From contig NZ_CAJLKP010000025.1 in the NCBI RefSeq assembly GCF_905207245.1, positions 1 to 64,000 on the forward strand: 64,000 nt of DNA. The letters run 5' to 3'. Below the pieces are notes generated by a model. That model was not told the origin of the DNA, searched no databases, and was given only the letters and a program-made list of their open reading frames with translations. This document shows, piece after piece, positions 1 to 8,446 of this stretch. The translations under genes and the position numbers were made by a program. The stretch comes from an uncultured Bacteroides sp. (lineage in GTDB: Bacteria; Bacteroidota; Bacteroidia; Bacteroidales; Bacteroidaceae). The number at the start of each line of letters is the position of its first letter. Positions within the stretch are counted from its first letter, which is position 1.

Positions 1-198
1 TAATGCCAGCCTGTTGAATATATTCCTCAGCTCATCCACGGAGTCCTGATAGAACCGTATATGTGCCACCCACAAATATATATAAGTGCATATAATAAAG
101 GAATGCGCCATAGCGATAGAAAATGAGTGCTACACAGCTTAACGCATTTCAAGTGTCCGACAAAAAAAAGGTTGGTAGTATTAATAATTAAATAAAGT

Positions 199-678
199 AT
201 GGAAATGAAAGGATTAGATGAATTATTTATTGTGGCCTGGATGCTGTTCGGCATCCTATTAACTCCGCTTTTTTTTATAGCTTTCGACTTGTGGGCTGGC
301 ATTAGAAAAGCAAAACAACGTTGTGAGAAAATTTCAAGTGACGGCTGGAAACGTACGGTTAATAAAGTAGCGAGATATTATAATGCCTTGCTTGCGTTGG
401 TCGTTGTTGATTGTATGCAGATGGCCGGTGTCTGGTATCTGGATAATTACTATGACTATCATATACCCATTTTCCCATTTATCACCCTCTTGGGAGCTTT
501 CGGCGTGGCAGCCATAGAGGTTAAATCCATTTACGAGAAAGCAGACGAGAAGGAACGCAAGGAGATGAAACAAGTAGCTGCATTGGCTACCGAGATAGCG
601 AAGCACAAGGCTGATCCGACAGAGATAGCACAGGCGGTAGTGGAATATATGAATAAAAGTAAGGAGGAAAAGAAATGA
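199..678 (+). CDS. Phage holin family protein
   Basis: A 159-residue membrane protein that likely forms the holin pore letting the downstream amidase reach the cell wall. Hydrophobic segments are visible at about residues 8-30, 62-82 and 90-107. They are followed by a charged C-terminal tail rich in Lys and Glu (about 110-159), as is usual for holins. The FDLWAGIRKA stretch after the first segment resembles phage holins of the toxin-secretion/lysis type. The stop overlaps the start of the amidase by 4 bp (ATGA), so the two are translationally coupled in a lysis cassette. The family call rests on topology and context more than on residue identity. Confidence 0.75.
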   Translation: MEMKGLDELFIVAWMLFGILLTPLFFIAFDLWAGIRKAKQRCEKISSDGWKRTVNKVARYYNALLALVVVDCMQMAGVWYLDNYYDYHIPIFPFITLLGAFGVAAIEVKSIYEKADEKERKEMKQVAALATEIAKHKADPTEIAQAVVEYMNKSKEEKK

Positions 679-1256
679 GAGTATTGGTTGACAATGGCCA
701 CGGTGAGAATACTCCGGGCAAGTGCTCACCGGACGGAAGGTTAAGAGAGTGGTCCTATACAAGAGAGATTGCCGATATGGTTATTTTCGGCTTACGTAAA
801 AAAGGTGTTGATGCTGAACGGATCGTGAAAGAAGATACAGACGTTCCTTTGTCTGAGCGATGCAGGCGGGCGAATGATATCTATAAAGAGACAGGAAAGA
901 AAGCTATACTTGTTTCTATCCATTGCAATGCGGCCGGTTCCGGTGCTAACTGGATGAATGCAAGAGGATGGAGCGTTTTCGTTTCTAATAATGCATCAGG
1001 TAATAGCAAGAAGTTGGCTGAATGTTTGGCTGAAGTAGCAGAATGTATTCCGATACCGGTTCGTAAGCCAATACCCGACCAATCGTATTGGCAGCAGAAC
1101 CTTGCTATTTGCCGGGACACGAATTGTCCGGCCGTGCTCACTGAGAATTTCTTTCAGGATAACAAGGAGGATGTAGAATACCTTTTATCCACAGAAGGTA
1201 AACAGACAGTTGCGCAGATTCATATTGATGGTATCGTTAAATATCTGGGCTTATGA
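675..1256 (+). CDS. N-acetylmuramoyl-L-alanine amidase (Amidase_3), phage endolysin
   Basis: A 193-residue zinc amidase predicted to cut the amide bond between N-acetylmuramic acid and L-alanine in peptidoglycan during phage lysis. The Amidase_3 fold spans the whole protein. Expected zinc ligands are H9 in DNGHG, E25 in RLREW and H83 in VSIHCNA, and the catalytic Glu is E157 in LTENFF. There is no signal peptide, which fits export through the holin upstream. It overlaps the holin gene by 4 bp at its start and the following lipoprotein gene by 4 bp at its stop, so the three genes form one lysis operon. Confidence 0.9.
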   Translation: MRVLVDNGHGENTPGKCSPDGRLREWSYTREIADMVIFGLRKKGVDAERIVKEDTDVPLSERCRRANDIYKETGKKAILVSIHCNAAGSGANWMNARGWSVFVSNNASGNSKKLAECLAEVAECIPIPVRKPIPDQSYWQQNLAICRDTNCPAVLTENFFQDNKEDVEYLLSTEGKQTVAQIHIDGIVKYLGL

Positions 1257-1705
1257 AAAAGCTACCTTGGATATTAGTCATGTTGCTGGTGATAGCTTGT
1301 GTGGCGACCAGGTTCCGTCCGCATGAGCCTCTCCCGGCAGAAATACATACCGAAACGAAGGTAAAGACTATTGTAAAGGTTGATACGTTACTTATCTCGC
1401 CGCCTATGGCTCCTCTGTTAGTTTTCCAGCTAACAGACACTATTCGTATTGGTGATACGGTAGTTTATCGTGAACAGGCTTATTATGAGGATAGTCTTTA
1501 CCGGGCATGGGTGAGCGGATATCGGCCGAGATTGGATAGTTTGATGGTATTTCCGAAGACGGTGTATCGAACGGTTACGAATGACATCTACCATACTATT
1601 GTACCGAAGAAGAAAAGATGGGGATTGGGTTTGCAGGCAGGATATGGTTATCCGGGAGGGTTGTATGGCGGCGTAGGTGTTAGTTATAACTTGTTCATGT
1701 GGTGA
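1253..1705 (+). CDS. Spanin-like phage lipoprotein (DUF6808-like)
   Basis: A 150-residue protein with an N-terminal signal-type helix ending at a Cys (LLVIAC, C16), so probably a lipoprotein or a single-pass membrane protein. The middle is a polar stretch rich in Thr, Val and Asp, and the last 30 residues are rich in Gly and aromatic residues. By size, position (third in the lysis cassette, overlapping the amidase by 4 bp) and topology it is a good candidate spanin that disrupts the outer membrane. It resembles small proteins annotated DUF6808 in Bacteroides phages, from memory and not searched. Function is inferred from context. Confidence 0.55.
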   Translation: MKKLPWILVMLLVIACVATRFRPHEPLPAEIHTETKVKTIVKVDTLLISPPMAPLLVFQLTDTIRIGDTVVYREQAYYEDSLYRAWVSGYRPRLDSLMVFPKTVYRTVTNDIYHTIVPKKKRWGLGLQAGYGYPGGLYGGVGVSYNLFMW

Positions 1706-1738
1706 ATATCTGCCTCGGCTTTTTCTTTAAATGAAAAT

Positions 1739-1762
1739 CCCCGTAGCGGCTCAACTACGGGG
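1739..1762. terminator. Hairpin between convergent phage genes
   Basis: A perfect 8-bp stem (CCCCGTAG / CTACGGGG) with an 8-nt loop lies between the lysis operon and the minus-strand DUF5053-like gene. Only a short T-rich stretch (ATTTTC) follows on the minus side and none on the plus side. It may serve as a weak bidirectional terminator. Confidence 0.5.
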
Positions 1763-1783
1763 ATAGTGTCAAATAACAAAATA

Positions 1784-2188
1784 TCAATACGAGATATTAA
1801 GTGAGCCTATTTTTTTAGAAATGTCTTGCAAAGCATTATTGAATGTTTGCAATTCTTCGTTTGTAAAACGGGCAGGTCTCCCGTTTACTATATTCCCATT
1901 TAATCTTTGATAAAGCCATGCCCGGCTCTTATTAAAGTATTTCTTTGCCAAATAGCTAAGGGAAACGATCTCCGCAACTTCTTGCAATTGCAGTTTTATT
2001 GCATTTTCTTCAATAACATTCAACTCCTTATCAATGTTCTGTAGACGTTCAGACACAAAGTCAGCAATAACTTTTTTGTCTTCTTCTGAGTTGTACCGTG
2101 ATGCTATATCTCTCACTTTATCGTAGAACTCCGGTGAATCTGTGCCTAATAATGGCTTTAGAGTTAGTAATTCTTCTTTTAGTGTCAT
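1784..2188 (-). CDS. DUF5053-like small DNA-binding-type protein
   Basis: A 134-residue soluble protein with an acidic helical N-terminal half (about 1-75). It is followed by a helix-turn-helix-like segment (about 76-115: SLSYLAKKYF, SRAWLYQRLNG, NGRPARFT) that looks like a small DNA-binding or excisionase-type fold. This matches my memory of DUF5053 proteins, common in Bacteroides phages and mobile elements. It lies downstream of the small coiled-coil gene and on the same strand as the integrase, so it may help control integration, excision or lysogeny. The role is inferred. Confidence 0.55.
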   Translation of the reverse strand: MTLKEELLTLKPLLGTDSPEFYDKVRDIASRYNSEEDKKVIADFVSERLQNIDKELNVIEENAIKLQLQEVAEIVSLSYLAKKYFNKSRAWLYQRLNGNIVNGRPARFTNEELQTFNNALQDISKKIGSLNISY

Positions 2189-2204
2189 AAGTTTATAGTT
2201 TTAT

Positions 2205-2224
2205 GCCATCCCCGTAGGGATGGC
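2205..2224. terminator. Hairpin between two small phage genes
   Basis: A perfect 8-bp stem (GCCATCCC / GGGATGGC) with a CGTA loop sits between the stop of the coiled-coil gene and the start of the DUF5053-like gene. On the plus strand it is followed by T-runs. On the minus strand the tail is AT-rich without a strong T-run, so it may attenuate rather than stop transcription. Confidence 0.45.
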
Positions 2225-2230
2225 TTGTTT

Positions 2231-2413
2231 TTACTTCTTTTTTTCTAACTCTGCTAAGATTTTGTCTATTGTAAGTATCCGGTCTAATCTTTTATCTATC
2301 TCCTTTTCTTGGTTCGTCCCGGTCACTTCTGAAATAAACCTTAGCTGGTCTAGCTCTTTTTTAAGGAATGCCCTCTGTATTAGCAAATCCTTTTTAATTT
2401 GTTCATTACTCAT
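2231..2413 (-). CDS. Small coiled-coil phage protein of unknown function
   Basis: A 60-residue, highly charged protein with heptad-like leucines and isoleucines (IKKDLLIQRAFLKKELDQL and RLDRILTIDKILAELEKKK), so probably an alpha-helical hairpin or dimeric coiled coil. I chose the ATG at 2413 because a strong Bacteroides promoter has its -7 box at 2439-2447, which puts upstream in-frame starts (2470, 2437) at or before the expected transcription start. It is the first gene of a likely two-gene unit with the DUF5053-like gene. No family recognised; by position it could be a regulator. Confidence 0.5.
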   Translation of the reverse strand: MSNEQIKKDLLIQRAFLKKELDQLRFISEVTGTNQEKEIDKRLDRILTIDKILAELEKKK

Positions 2414-2438
2414 ATTGTTACTTTTGTTATTTGACATC

Positions 2439-2470
2439 GCAAAGATAATAATCATTTGGTTATTGCGCAA
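2439..2470 (-). promoter_or_regulatory. Bacteroides-type promoter for small phage genes
   Basis: The minus strand carries the -7 box TATCTTTG (followed by C) at 2439-2447 and a -33 TTG at 2468-2470, with 20 nt between them. Both elements and the spacing fit the Bacteroides sigma-ABfr consensus. Confidence 0.7.
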
Positions 2471-2510
2471 GCTTTTAAGTGATTATTTTTCTTTTATACC
2501 TTATTATATA

Positions 2511-3755
2511 CTACATCATCGCCATCATTTGCATCTGATTTCTCATCTCAATATATGGCTTGAATACTTCTGGGTCGTTTACGTAGTCTATTACCCGGCG
2601 TATTGCCGCATCAGCCTGGTACTGTTTTACCCGGACATAAGAATTGATGGTGATTCCTGTTTTGATGGAATGCCCGAGGCAGTACTCTATGATAGGATAG
2701 GGGATACCTATTTCAGCCGCAAATTGGGCGAATGTTTTGCGAGCAGAGTAATAGGTCAGACTACCTTTAATATTAAGCTCTTTGGCCAAAAGCTTGAGGC
2801 ACTTGTTGATGTAGCATTGCAAGTTCTTGGAAGTATATTTGTAGTTAAACTCCAGTAGTCCATTTTGCCCTATATACCTATTTAATATATAGGCAGCTTC
2901 CGGGCAAATGCTAATTTTGATTTTCCGGTTCTTCTTCTTGTGTTCGCTACTCTTTTGACGTATATAGCTGATTTCTTCCTCTGAGAAGTCTATTTGTATA
3001 AGGTCAGCGAAGTTCATTCCGCCGAGGTAAAATGAAACCAGAAACATATCTTTGGCCAATGTCAGTTGCCGGCTGTGCAATACGTCTGCATTGATAATCT
3101 TCCTGACTGCCTCGACGGGAATGTCTAATTCCCGATGTTCTGGGCTTGGAATAGTGGTGTAAGCAAATGGATGTTTATCGCATCGGAGTAAACCGAGTTT
3201 TATAGCTTCATTTACCCGGGCTTTGATGTGGCATAATCTGATCTGTCGGCCGCCATCAGTATGCCCGTGCAGTTTCATCCATCGGTCAAAGTGTTCAACG
3301 GTGATGTGATTCATGATGACCATAGGCACATCACCTTCTGCCGCATCAAACACCTTCATGGTATCTTCCATCATTTTGGCGTAGCTTTCCCGACCCTCTT
3401 CCCGGATTTCTTTTATTCGTTGGCGCATGAATTCATTGAAGGTGCGTACATCAGGTACGGCCGTATCTTGTTTGATGAGTATAGCTTTGATTTGCTTGGC
3501 TGAATAGTAATCGATATTATCGATATACTGTAATCGTTCTTTATACTTTTTGAGTTCAAAAAGTAGGCGCTTATTTACCATCGCCGCATCATTACGGGCG
3601 ACAACTTTACCGTTGTACCATTGACAAGCATCGTCAAGCTGATACTCTGTTTTGATGTATTCTCTACTATTTTTGGAGTAGATACAAATGAAAATTGGGA
3701 ACTTCCCCGCTTTCGTGGGTTTTGATGTGAAAATTGTTAGTGATAATGCTGCCAT
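2511..3755 (-). CDS. Tyrosine-type site-specific recombinase (integrase)
   Basis: A 414-residue integrase with an N-terminal arm-type domain, a SAM-like core-binding domain (about 95-190) and a C-terminal catalytic domain (about 205-385). R339 (YSARKT), H362 (LGHS) and the nucleophile Y373 (INSYV) are in place. The first catalytic Arg position reads Asn (GGMNFADL, N248) and the His of HxxR reads Tyr, a variation I recall in Bacteroidetes integrases. I use the ATG at 3755; a longer GTG start at 3788 would add 11 residues lying in a repeat. It faces away from tRNA-Thr, about 150 bp from its 3' end, and presumably integrates the element there. Confidence 0.88.
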   Translation of the reverse strand: MAALSLTIFTSKPTKAGKFPIFICIYSKNSREYIKTEYQLDDACQWYNGKVVARNDAAMVNKRLLFELKKYKERLQYIDNIDYYSAKQIKAILIKQDTAVPDVRTFNEFMRQRIKEIREEGRESYAKMMEDTMKVFDAAEGDVPMVIMNHITVEHFDRWMKLHGHTDGGRQIRLCHIKARVNEAIKLGLLRCDKHPFAYTTIPSPEHRELDIPVEAVRKIINADVLHSRQLTLAKDMFLVSFYLGGMNFADLIQIDFSEEEISYIRQKSSEHKKKNRKIKISICPEAAYILNRYIGQNGLLEFNYKYTSKNLQCYINKCLKLLAKELNIKGSLTYYSARKTFAQFAAEIGIPYPIIEYCLGHSIKTGITINSYVRVKQYQADAAIRRVIDYVNDPEVFKPYIEMRNQMQMMAMM

Positions 3756-3780
3756 AATGCTATAAATTTTAAATCGCCAA

Positions 3781-3801
3781 TTTTCCACACTTTTTCCACA
3801 C
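3781..3801. repeat. Direct repeat beside the integrase start
   Basis: Two tandem copies of TTTTCCACAC (3781-3790 and 3792-3801) separated by one T lie between the integrase start and tRNA-Thr. Their place at the end of the element makes them candidate recombinase arm or core sites, but no partner copy can be checked because the other end of the element is outside the window. Confidence 0.35.
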
Positions 3802-3860
3802 TGTTTGACCTGTGGGCAGGAAACGAACGATTTTTTTTATAGCCTAAAGCTAAAAAGAAA

Positions 3861-3897
3861 ACGGTGTAAGTATCTGTTTCTAAGATAAATACACCGT
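3861..3897 (-). terminator. Rho-independent terminator of tRNA-Thr
   Basis: An 8-bp stem (ACGGTGTA / TACACCGT, with extra inner pairing ATCT/AGAT) lies just 3' of the tRNA on the minus strand and is followed by TTTTCTTTTT. This is a standard intrinsic terminator layout. Confidence 0.75.
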
Positions 3898-3908
3898 CTG
3901 TTTCAAAG

Positions 3909-3981
<73 letters not shown>

Positions 3982-4004
3982 AGTAACTTTTCGTTTACGG
4001 GGTG

Positions 4005-4012
4005 CAAATTTA
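4005..4012 (-). promoter_or_regulatory. -7 box of the tRNA-Thr promoter
   Basis: TAAATTTG on the minus strand lies 24 nt upstream of the mature tRNA 5' end and matches the Bacteroides -7 consensus. The -33 region is not a clear TTTG. Confidence 0.5.
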
Positions 4013-4114
4013 CAGCTTTCTTCGAAACTACGAAAAGAAAAGAAGAATTTTTTGAGAAAATCTTTCTTACTGCCATTCTATATATTTATTCTGTCATTTT
4101 TTCTTTTGAAATAA

Positions 4115-4145
4115 TTGTTTTATCGATATAAATAATACATCTTTG
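4115..4145 (+). promoter_or_regulatory. Promoter of the export-module first gene
   Basis: A TTG at 4115-4117 and CATCTTTG at 4138-4145, spaced by 20 nt, form a near-consensus Bacteroides promoter. It ends 37 nt before the ATG at 4182. Confidence 0.55.
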
Positions 4146-4181
4146 CAGATACTTTTGTCAATCTAAAATCTGACAATAAAT

Positions 4182-5846
4182 ATGAATCTAAGAATTTATT
4201 ATAAAAATTTCTCATCCCGTATCGCTTCAAGATGGACTATTTTGGCTATTGATGTCTGTTTAGTGATGATTTCTATGCTTTTAGCATGTATTCTTCAATT
4301 AGGGATATCGTCTATAGTATACAAGATGTCATTGTATGTGTGGATGATTTTTTTCTCTTTGATTTGTAATCTGTGTTTCTTTTCTGTCTTTTGCACATAT
4401 GTCGGAGTTATTCGCTTTTCTTCATTTGTGGATATTTACAGGGTGTTTATTTCTCTTACGATAAGCTATGGAATACTAGGTATTGGGAATTTTTGTTGGT
4501 CGGTTTTTGGATTGGGAGAAACATTGCCTAATGGGATTATCTTCATTGCATATATTCTTAATTTTACATTTATGGTGTGTTTGCGCATTCTGGTGAAGAT
4601 GCTGCATGAAGCTTTATCTTTTGATAACAGACATTGCGTGAATGTGTTTATTTATGGGTTTCGTGGGACTGGGGTAAATATAGCTAAATCTATGCGTGTG
4701 AACCGGAATAATCATTATCGTGTATGCGGTTTTATTTCTGATGAGCCGTGGATGATAGGTAAACACACGATGGGATGTAGGGTGTATGCTAACGATGATA
4801 CATTATTCGGACATCTGAAAAAGAAGAATGTGCAAACGATTGTTGTAGCACCGGACAAACTGGCGGATTTGGAATCATCTGGTACGACGAGACGGATGTT
4901 AGCAGAAGATATTAATGTGATGACTGTTCCCCCCTTGAGTGATTGTCTGAATGATGGAATAATAAAAGATATACATATAGAAGATTGGCTTCGTCGTGAG
5001 GCGATTCAGGTTGATATTCGTAAAATAGCGGCATATGTTGAAGGACATCGGGTTATGATAACGGGTGCTGCCGGCGCGGTGGGGCAGGAAATTGTACGTC
5101 AGTTGGCTGCGCTTAATCCGTATCAATTGATATTGGTTGATCAGGCAGAATCTCCTTTATATGATATTCAATTAGAGTTGTCGGATAACTGGAAAAATCT
5201 TGAGGTGCGGGTGCTAGTGGCTGATGTTGCGAATTATAGTCGCATAGAAGCTATCTTTAAACAGTATATGCCACAGTTGGTGTTTCATGCTGCATCTTAT
5301 AAGAATATTTCTATGCTGAATGATTATGTTACTGAAGCTGTTCAGGTTAATGTGGCAGGAACTAAGAATGTTGTAGAACTGGCGATGAAGTATAGAGTCT
5401 GTAAATTTGTGATGATTTCTACCGATCATGCATTTTCTCCGGTTCATGTAATGGGATATAGTAAACGTGTGGCGGAGATTTATATTCAAGCTCTTTCTCA
5501 AAAGATAGCGAAGGAAGGGCTTGCTACTAAATTATTTATAATTCGTTTTGCCGATGTGTATCCGGATGCTCCCCGTAGCCTGATGACATTGTCGGAAGCT
5601 TGTCAGTTGATATTGGAAGTGGGGAGTCTTGGGGAAAATGGTGATGTATATGTGTTTGAAGATGAAGCGGTGTCGGATGTTGAGTCTACATGCTGTGCGA
5701 AAGTGAAAAGAAGTAAGGAGACTATTGCTGGGACTGACACTGTATGTAAGCAGGTTACTTCTTTGGTTGAAAATTGTGAATCGTGTGAAGCTCTGACAAT
5801 AATTAACGAAATGAAAAAAATAATTTCAAGCAGTGAGGGATATTAA
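4182..5846 (+). CDS. CapD/WbpM-like membrane nucleotide-sugar epimerase/dehydratase, degenerate
   Basis: A 554-residue protein with four N-terminal membrane helices (about 18-145), a CoA-binding-like region (about 150-270) and an SDR domain from about 290. The NAD motif TGAAGAVG (294-301) is intact. Active family members (PglF, WbpM, CapD; about 600-650 residues) carry a catalytic TDK; here it reads TDH, with H416 replacing Lys. The segment after this motif that closes over the UDP-sugar is also missing: the chain jumps from RFADVYPDAPR to the LSEACQLILEVG helix. It heads the export module from its own promoter. Family members make UDP-4-keto-6-deoxy-HexNAc; this copy may be inactive or regulatory. 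Confidence 0.75.
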   Translation: MNLRIYYKNFSSRIASRWTILAIDVCLVMISMLLACILQLGISSIVYKMSLYVWMIFFSLICNLCFFSVFCTYVGVIRFSSFVDIYRVFISLTISYGILGIGNFCWSVFGLGETLPNGIIFIAYILNFTFMVCLRILVKMLHEALSFDNRHCVNVFIYGFRGTGVNIAKSMRVNRNNHYRVCGFISDEPWMIGKHTMGCRVYANDDTLFGHLKKKNVQTIVVAPDKLADLESSGTTRRMLAEDINVMTVPPLSDCLNDGIIKDIHIEDWLRREAIQVDIRKIAAYVEGHRVMITGAAGAVGQEIVRQLAALNPYQLILVDQAESPLYDIQLELSDNWKNLEVRVLVADVANYSRIEAIFKQYMPQLVFHAASYKNISMLNDYVTEAVQVNVAGTKNVVELAMKYRVCKFVMISTDHAFSPVHVMGYSKRVAEIYIQALSQKIAKEGLATKLFIIRFADVYPDAPRSLMTLSEACQLILEVGSLGENGDVYVFEDEAVSDVESTCCAKVKRSKETIAGTDTVCKQVTSLVENCESCEALTIINEMKKIISSSEGY

Positions 5847-5935
5847 ATAGAGGTCTGAGGTGTTGATAGAGACTGTTTTAAATTCTTTTTCCAAAATTTA
5901 GATGTAAAATAAATGGGCGTTATGAAATAATATGC

Positions 5936-5943
5936 TACCTTTG
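5936..5943 (+). promoter_or_regulatory. -7 box upstream of the SLBB export gene
   Basis: TACCTTTG, a match to the Bacteroides -7 consensus, lies 49 nt before the ATG at 5993. The -33 region has only a weak TGG about 19 nt upstream. Confidence 0.55.
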
Positions 5944-5992
5944 TGCCCGATTTAAATTAATTATTAGAATTCTAAATATTAGTCCAATACTT

Positions 5993-8437
5993 ATGCGCAG
6001 ATTAATAACATTCTTTTTCTTAATTTTCATCCTATCTGGGGTGGCTATGGCCCAACAGATGTCGGATGAACAAGTTATTCAATATGTAAAGGAAGCAAAT
6101 AAAAGTGGAAAATCCCAGAAACAAATATCCACAGAGCTGTTGCGTAGGGGAGTAACCAAGGAACAGGTTACCAGAATACAGCAGAAATATTCGGGAAATC
6201 AAGCTACCGAAAAAAATACTGATGTATCTACACAACTACGCCAACGTACTCTTGTTGATGGAAATGTTTCCCGGAGAGGAACCTCAGTTGGTGATTTATC
6301 CGAATCGGAATTGTCTGATAATTCTTTTGATTTGAAACCAGATAGTAGTGCTATTGCAAGAAGAACTACTTCCCAGATATTTGGTCATGATTTATTTACT
6401 AACAGAAACTTGACATTCGAACCTAGTATTAACTTGGCTACTCCGGTAAATTATCGTTTAGGACCAGGTGATGAAGTTATTATTGATATTTGGGGGGCTT
6501 CAGAGAATACAATTCGTCAGAGCATTTCGCCTGAAGGTACTATCCTTGTCAGTGGTTTGGGACCTGTTCAGTTGAGCGGAATGACAGTTAAAGATGCTAA
6601 TGCATATCTGCAACGTGAATTCTCAAAGATATATTCCGGAATATCCGGTAATGAACCTAATTCCCAAATAAAGTTAACTTTAGGGGACATCCGAACTATA
6701 CAGATTAATATAATGGGTGAGGTTGCTGTTCCCGGAACCTATACATTATCCTCATTTTCTTCTGTATTTCATGCTTTGTATCGTGCCGGTGGCGTTAATG
6801 AGATAGGTAGCTTGCGTAGTATTAAGGTAATTCGCGATGGTAAAACGGTTGCTGACCTTGATGTATATGACTACTTAATGAAAGGTAAAATGAAGGATGA
6901 TATACGTCTTCAGGAAGGGGATGTGATTATTGTTAATCCTTATGAATCTTTAGTGAGAATTACCGGTAAAGTAAAACGTCCTATGTTTTATGAAATGAAA
7001 CCAACTGAGACAGTTGCTACTATCTTGGATTACTCAGGTGGTTTTACCGGAGATGCTTATAAGAAAGCAGTCCGCATCATACGCAAGAGTGGACGTGAAC
7101 ATCAGGTGTATAATGTTGATGAGATGGATTATTCTATTTTCCGTTTGGATGATGGAGATTCAATCTCTGTGGATGGCGTTTTGAAGCGTTTTGAAAATCG
7201 TGTGGAAATTCGTGGTGCTGTTTATCGTGCCGGATTATATGAATTGAGTGGTACGGTGAATACAGTAAAACAATTGATAAAGAAAGCTGAAGGTGTGAGA
7301 GGGGATGCTTTCCTGAATCGTGTACTCTTGGATCGTGAACATGAGGATTTATCTCATGAGATTATTGCGATTGATTTGGCTGGTGTGCTAAAAGGAACTG
7401 TTGCTGATATTCCTCTACAGAAAAACGATATTCTGTATATACCAAGTATCAATGATCTAAAAGAAGAAGAGACTATTTCTATCCATGGTGAAGTGGCAAA
7501 TCCGGGTACATTCCTTTTCTCAAATAAGATGACCATAGAAGATATGCTTATTCAGGCTGGTGGATTATTGGAAACAGCAGCAACGACTAAGGTGGATGTG
7601 ACCCGCCGTATTAAAGACCCTAAGAGTACTTCTTTTAGCAGTGTTTTGGGAAAGACCTTTACCTTTGATATTAAGGATGGTTTGGTCGTTGGTGGAGAAG
7701 AAAATTTTTATTTGGAACCATTTGATGAAATATATGTTCGTAAAAGCCCTGCGTATCGTAAACAGCAGAATGTAGTTATTGCAGGTGAAGTTCTTTTTGG
7801 TGGTAATTATGCTTTGATGAAAAAGAATGAACGTTTATCCGACTTGGTTTCAAAAGCTGGTGGAGTAACTCCGGATGCTTATGTAAAAGGAGCTCGTTTG
7901 ATTCGTAAAATGACAGAAGAAGAACAACGCCGCCAAGCTGATGCTGTCCGGATGGCGCAGATGGGAGAAGGTAAAGACTCTATTTCTGTCGAAAAATTGA
8001 ATATATCGGATACTTATACTGTGGGTATTAATCTGGGAAAAGCTATAGCTAATCCGGGAAGTGATTTTGATTTGGTGTTGCGTGAAGGAGATATTCTGTT
8101 TATTCCTGAGTATATAAATACAGTGAAAATTAGTGGAGCGGTTATGTATCCTAATACTGTATTATATAAGAAGGGCGAAAGCTTACGTTTCTATATCAAT
8201 CAGGCTGGTGGTTATGGAAATTTGGCTAAGAAGAAGAAAGCTTATGTTGTATATATGAATGGTACGGTATCCCGTCTGAAAGCCCGAGATAGTGCGGCTA
8301 TAGAACCGGGATGTGAAATAATAGTTCCGAGTAAAGAAGAAAAGAAACGGATGAGTACAGCTGAAATATTGGGTATGGGTAGTACAACTGCTTCCATTGC
8401 TGCTATGATTGCAACCATGGTTAACCTCTTTAAGTAA
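5993..8437 (+). CDS. Polysaccharide export protein with SLBB repeats (Wza-like)
   Basis: An 814-residue secreted or outer-membrane protein. A signal peptide (1-20) precedes a small helical domain (about 22-65) and the polysaccharide export domain (about 150-235, with YRLGPGDEVIIDIWG). At least five SLBB soluble-ligand-binding beta-grasp repeats follow to about residue 790, and a hydrophobic helix ends the chain. Large SLBB proteins like this take the place of Wza in Bacteroides capsule and exopolysaccharide loci and form the periplasmic/outer-membrane export channel. It is followed 9 nt later by wzz, consistent with a Wza-Wzz export complex. Confidence 0.88.
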   Translation: MRRLITFFFLIFILSGVAMAQQMSDEQVIQYVKEANKSGKSQKQISTELLRRGVTKEQVTRIQQKYSGNQATEKNTDVSTQLRQRTLVDGNVSRRGTSVGDLSESELSDNSFDLKPDSSAIARRTTSQIFGHDLFTNRNLTFEPSINLATPVNYRLGPGDEVIIDIWGASENTIRQSISPEGTILVSGLGPVQLSGMTVKDANAYLQREFSKIYSGISGNEPNSQIKLTLGDIRTIQINIMGEVAVPGTYTLSSFSSVFHALYRAGGVNEIGSLRSIKVIRDGKTVADLDVYDYLMKGKMKDDIRLQEGDVIIVNPYESLVRITGKVKRPMFYEMKPTETVATILDYSGGFTGDAYKKAVRIIRKSGREHQVYNVDEMDYSIFRLDDGDSISVDGVLKRFENRVEIRGAVYRAGLYELSGTVNTVKQLIKKAEGVRGDAFLNRVLLDREHEDLSHEIIAIDLAGVLKGTVADIPLQKNDILYIPSINDLKEEETISIHGEVANPGTFLFSNKMTIEDMLIQAGGLLETAATTKVDVTRRIKDPKSTSFSSVLGKTFTFDIKDGLVVGGEENFYLEPFDEIYVRKSPAYRKQQNVVIAGEVLFGGNYALMKKNERLSDLVSKAGGVTPDAYVKGARLIRKMTEEEQRRQADAVRMAQMGEGKDSISVEKLNISDTYTVGINLGKAIANPGSDFDLVLREGDILFIPEYINTVKISGAVMYPNTVLYKKGESLRFYINQAGGYGNLAKKKKAYVVYMNGTVSRLKARDSAAIEPGCEIIVPSKEEKKRMSTAEILGMGSTTASIAAMIATMVNLFK

Positions 8438-8446
8438 ATAGAAGTT

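Noticed and set aside
27..302. Minus-strand frame at the left edge
   Set aside because: It overlaps the holin start and has no family features. The first 198 bases may hold the end of a phage gene, but no frame could be supported.
2220..2858. A 212-codon plus-strand frame over the phage regulator genes
   Set aside because: It is antisense to the integrase C-terminus and the coiled-coil gene, which have better start, promoter and motif support.
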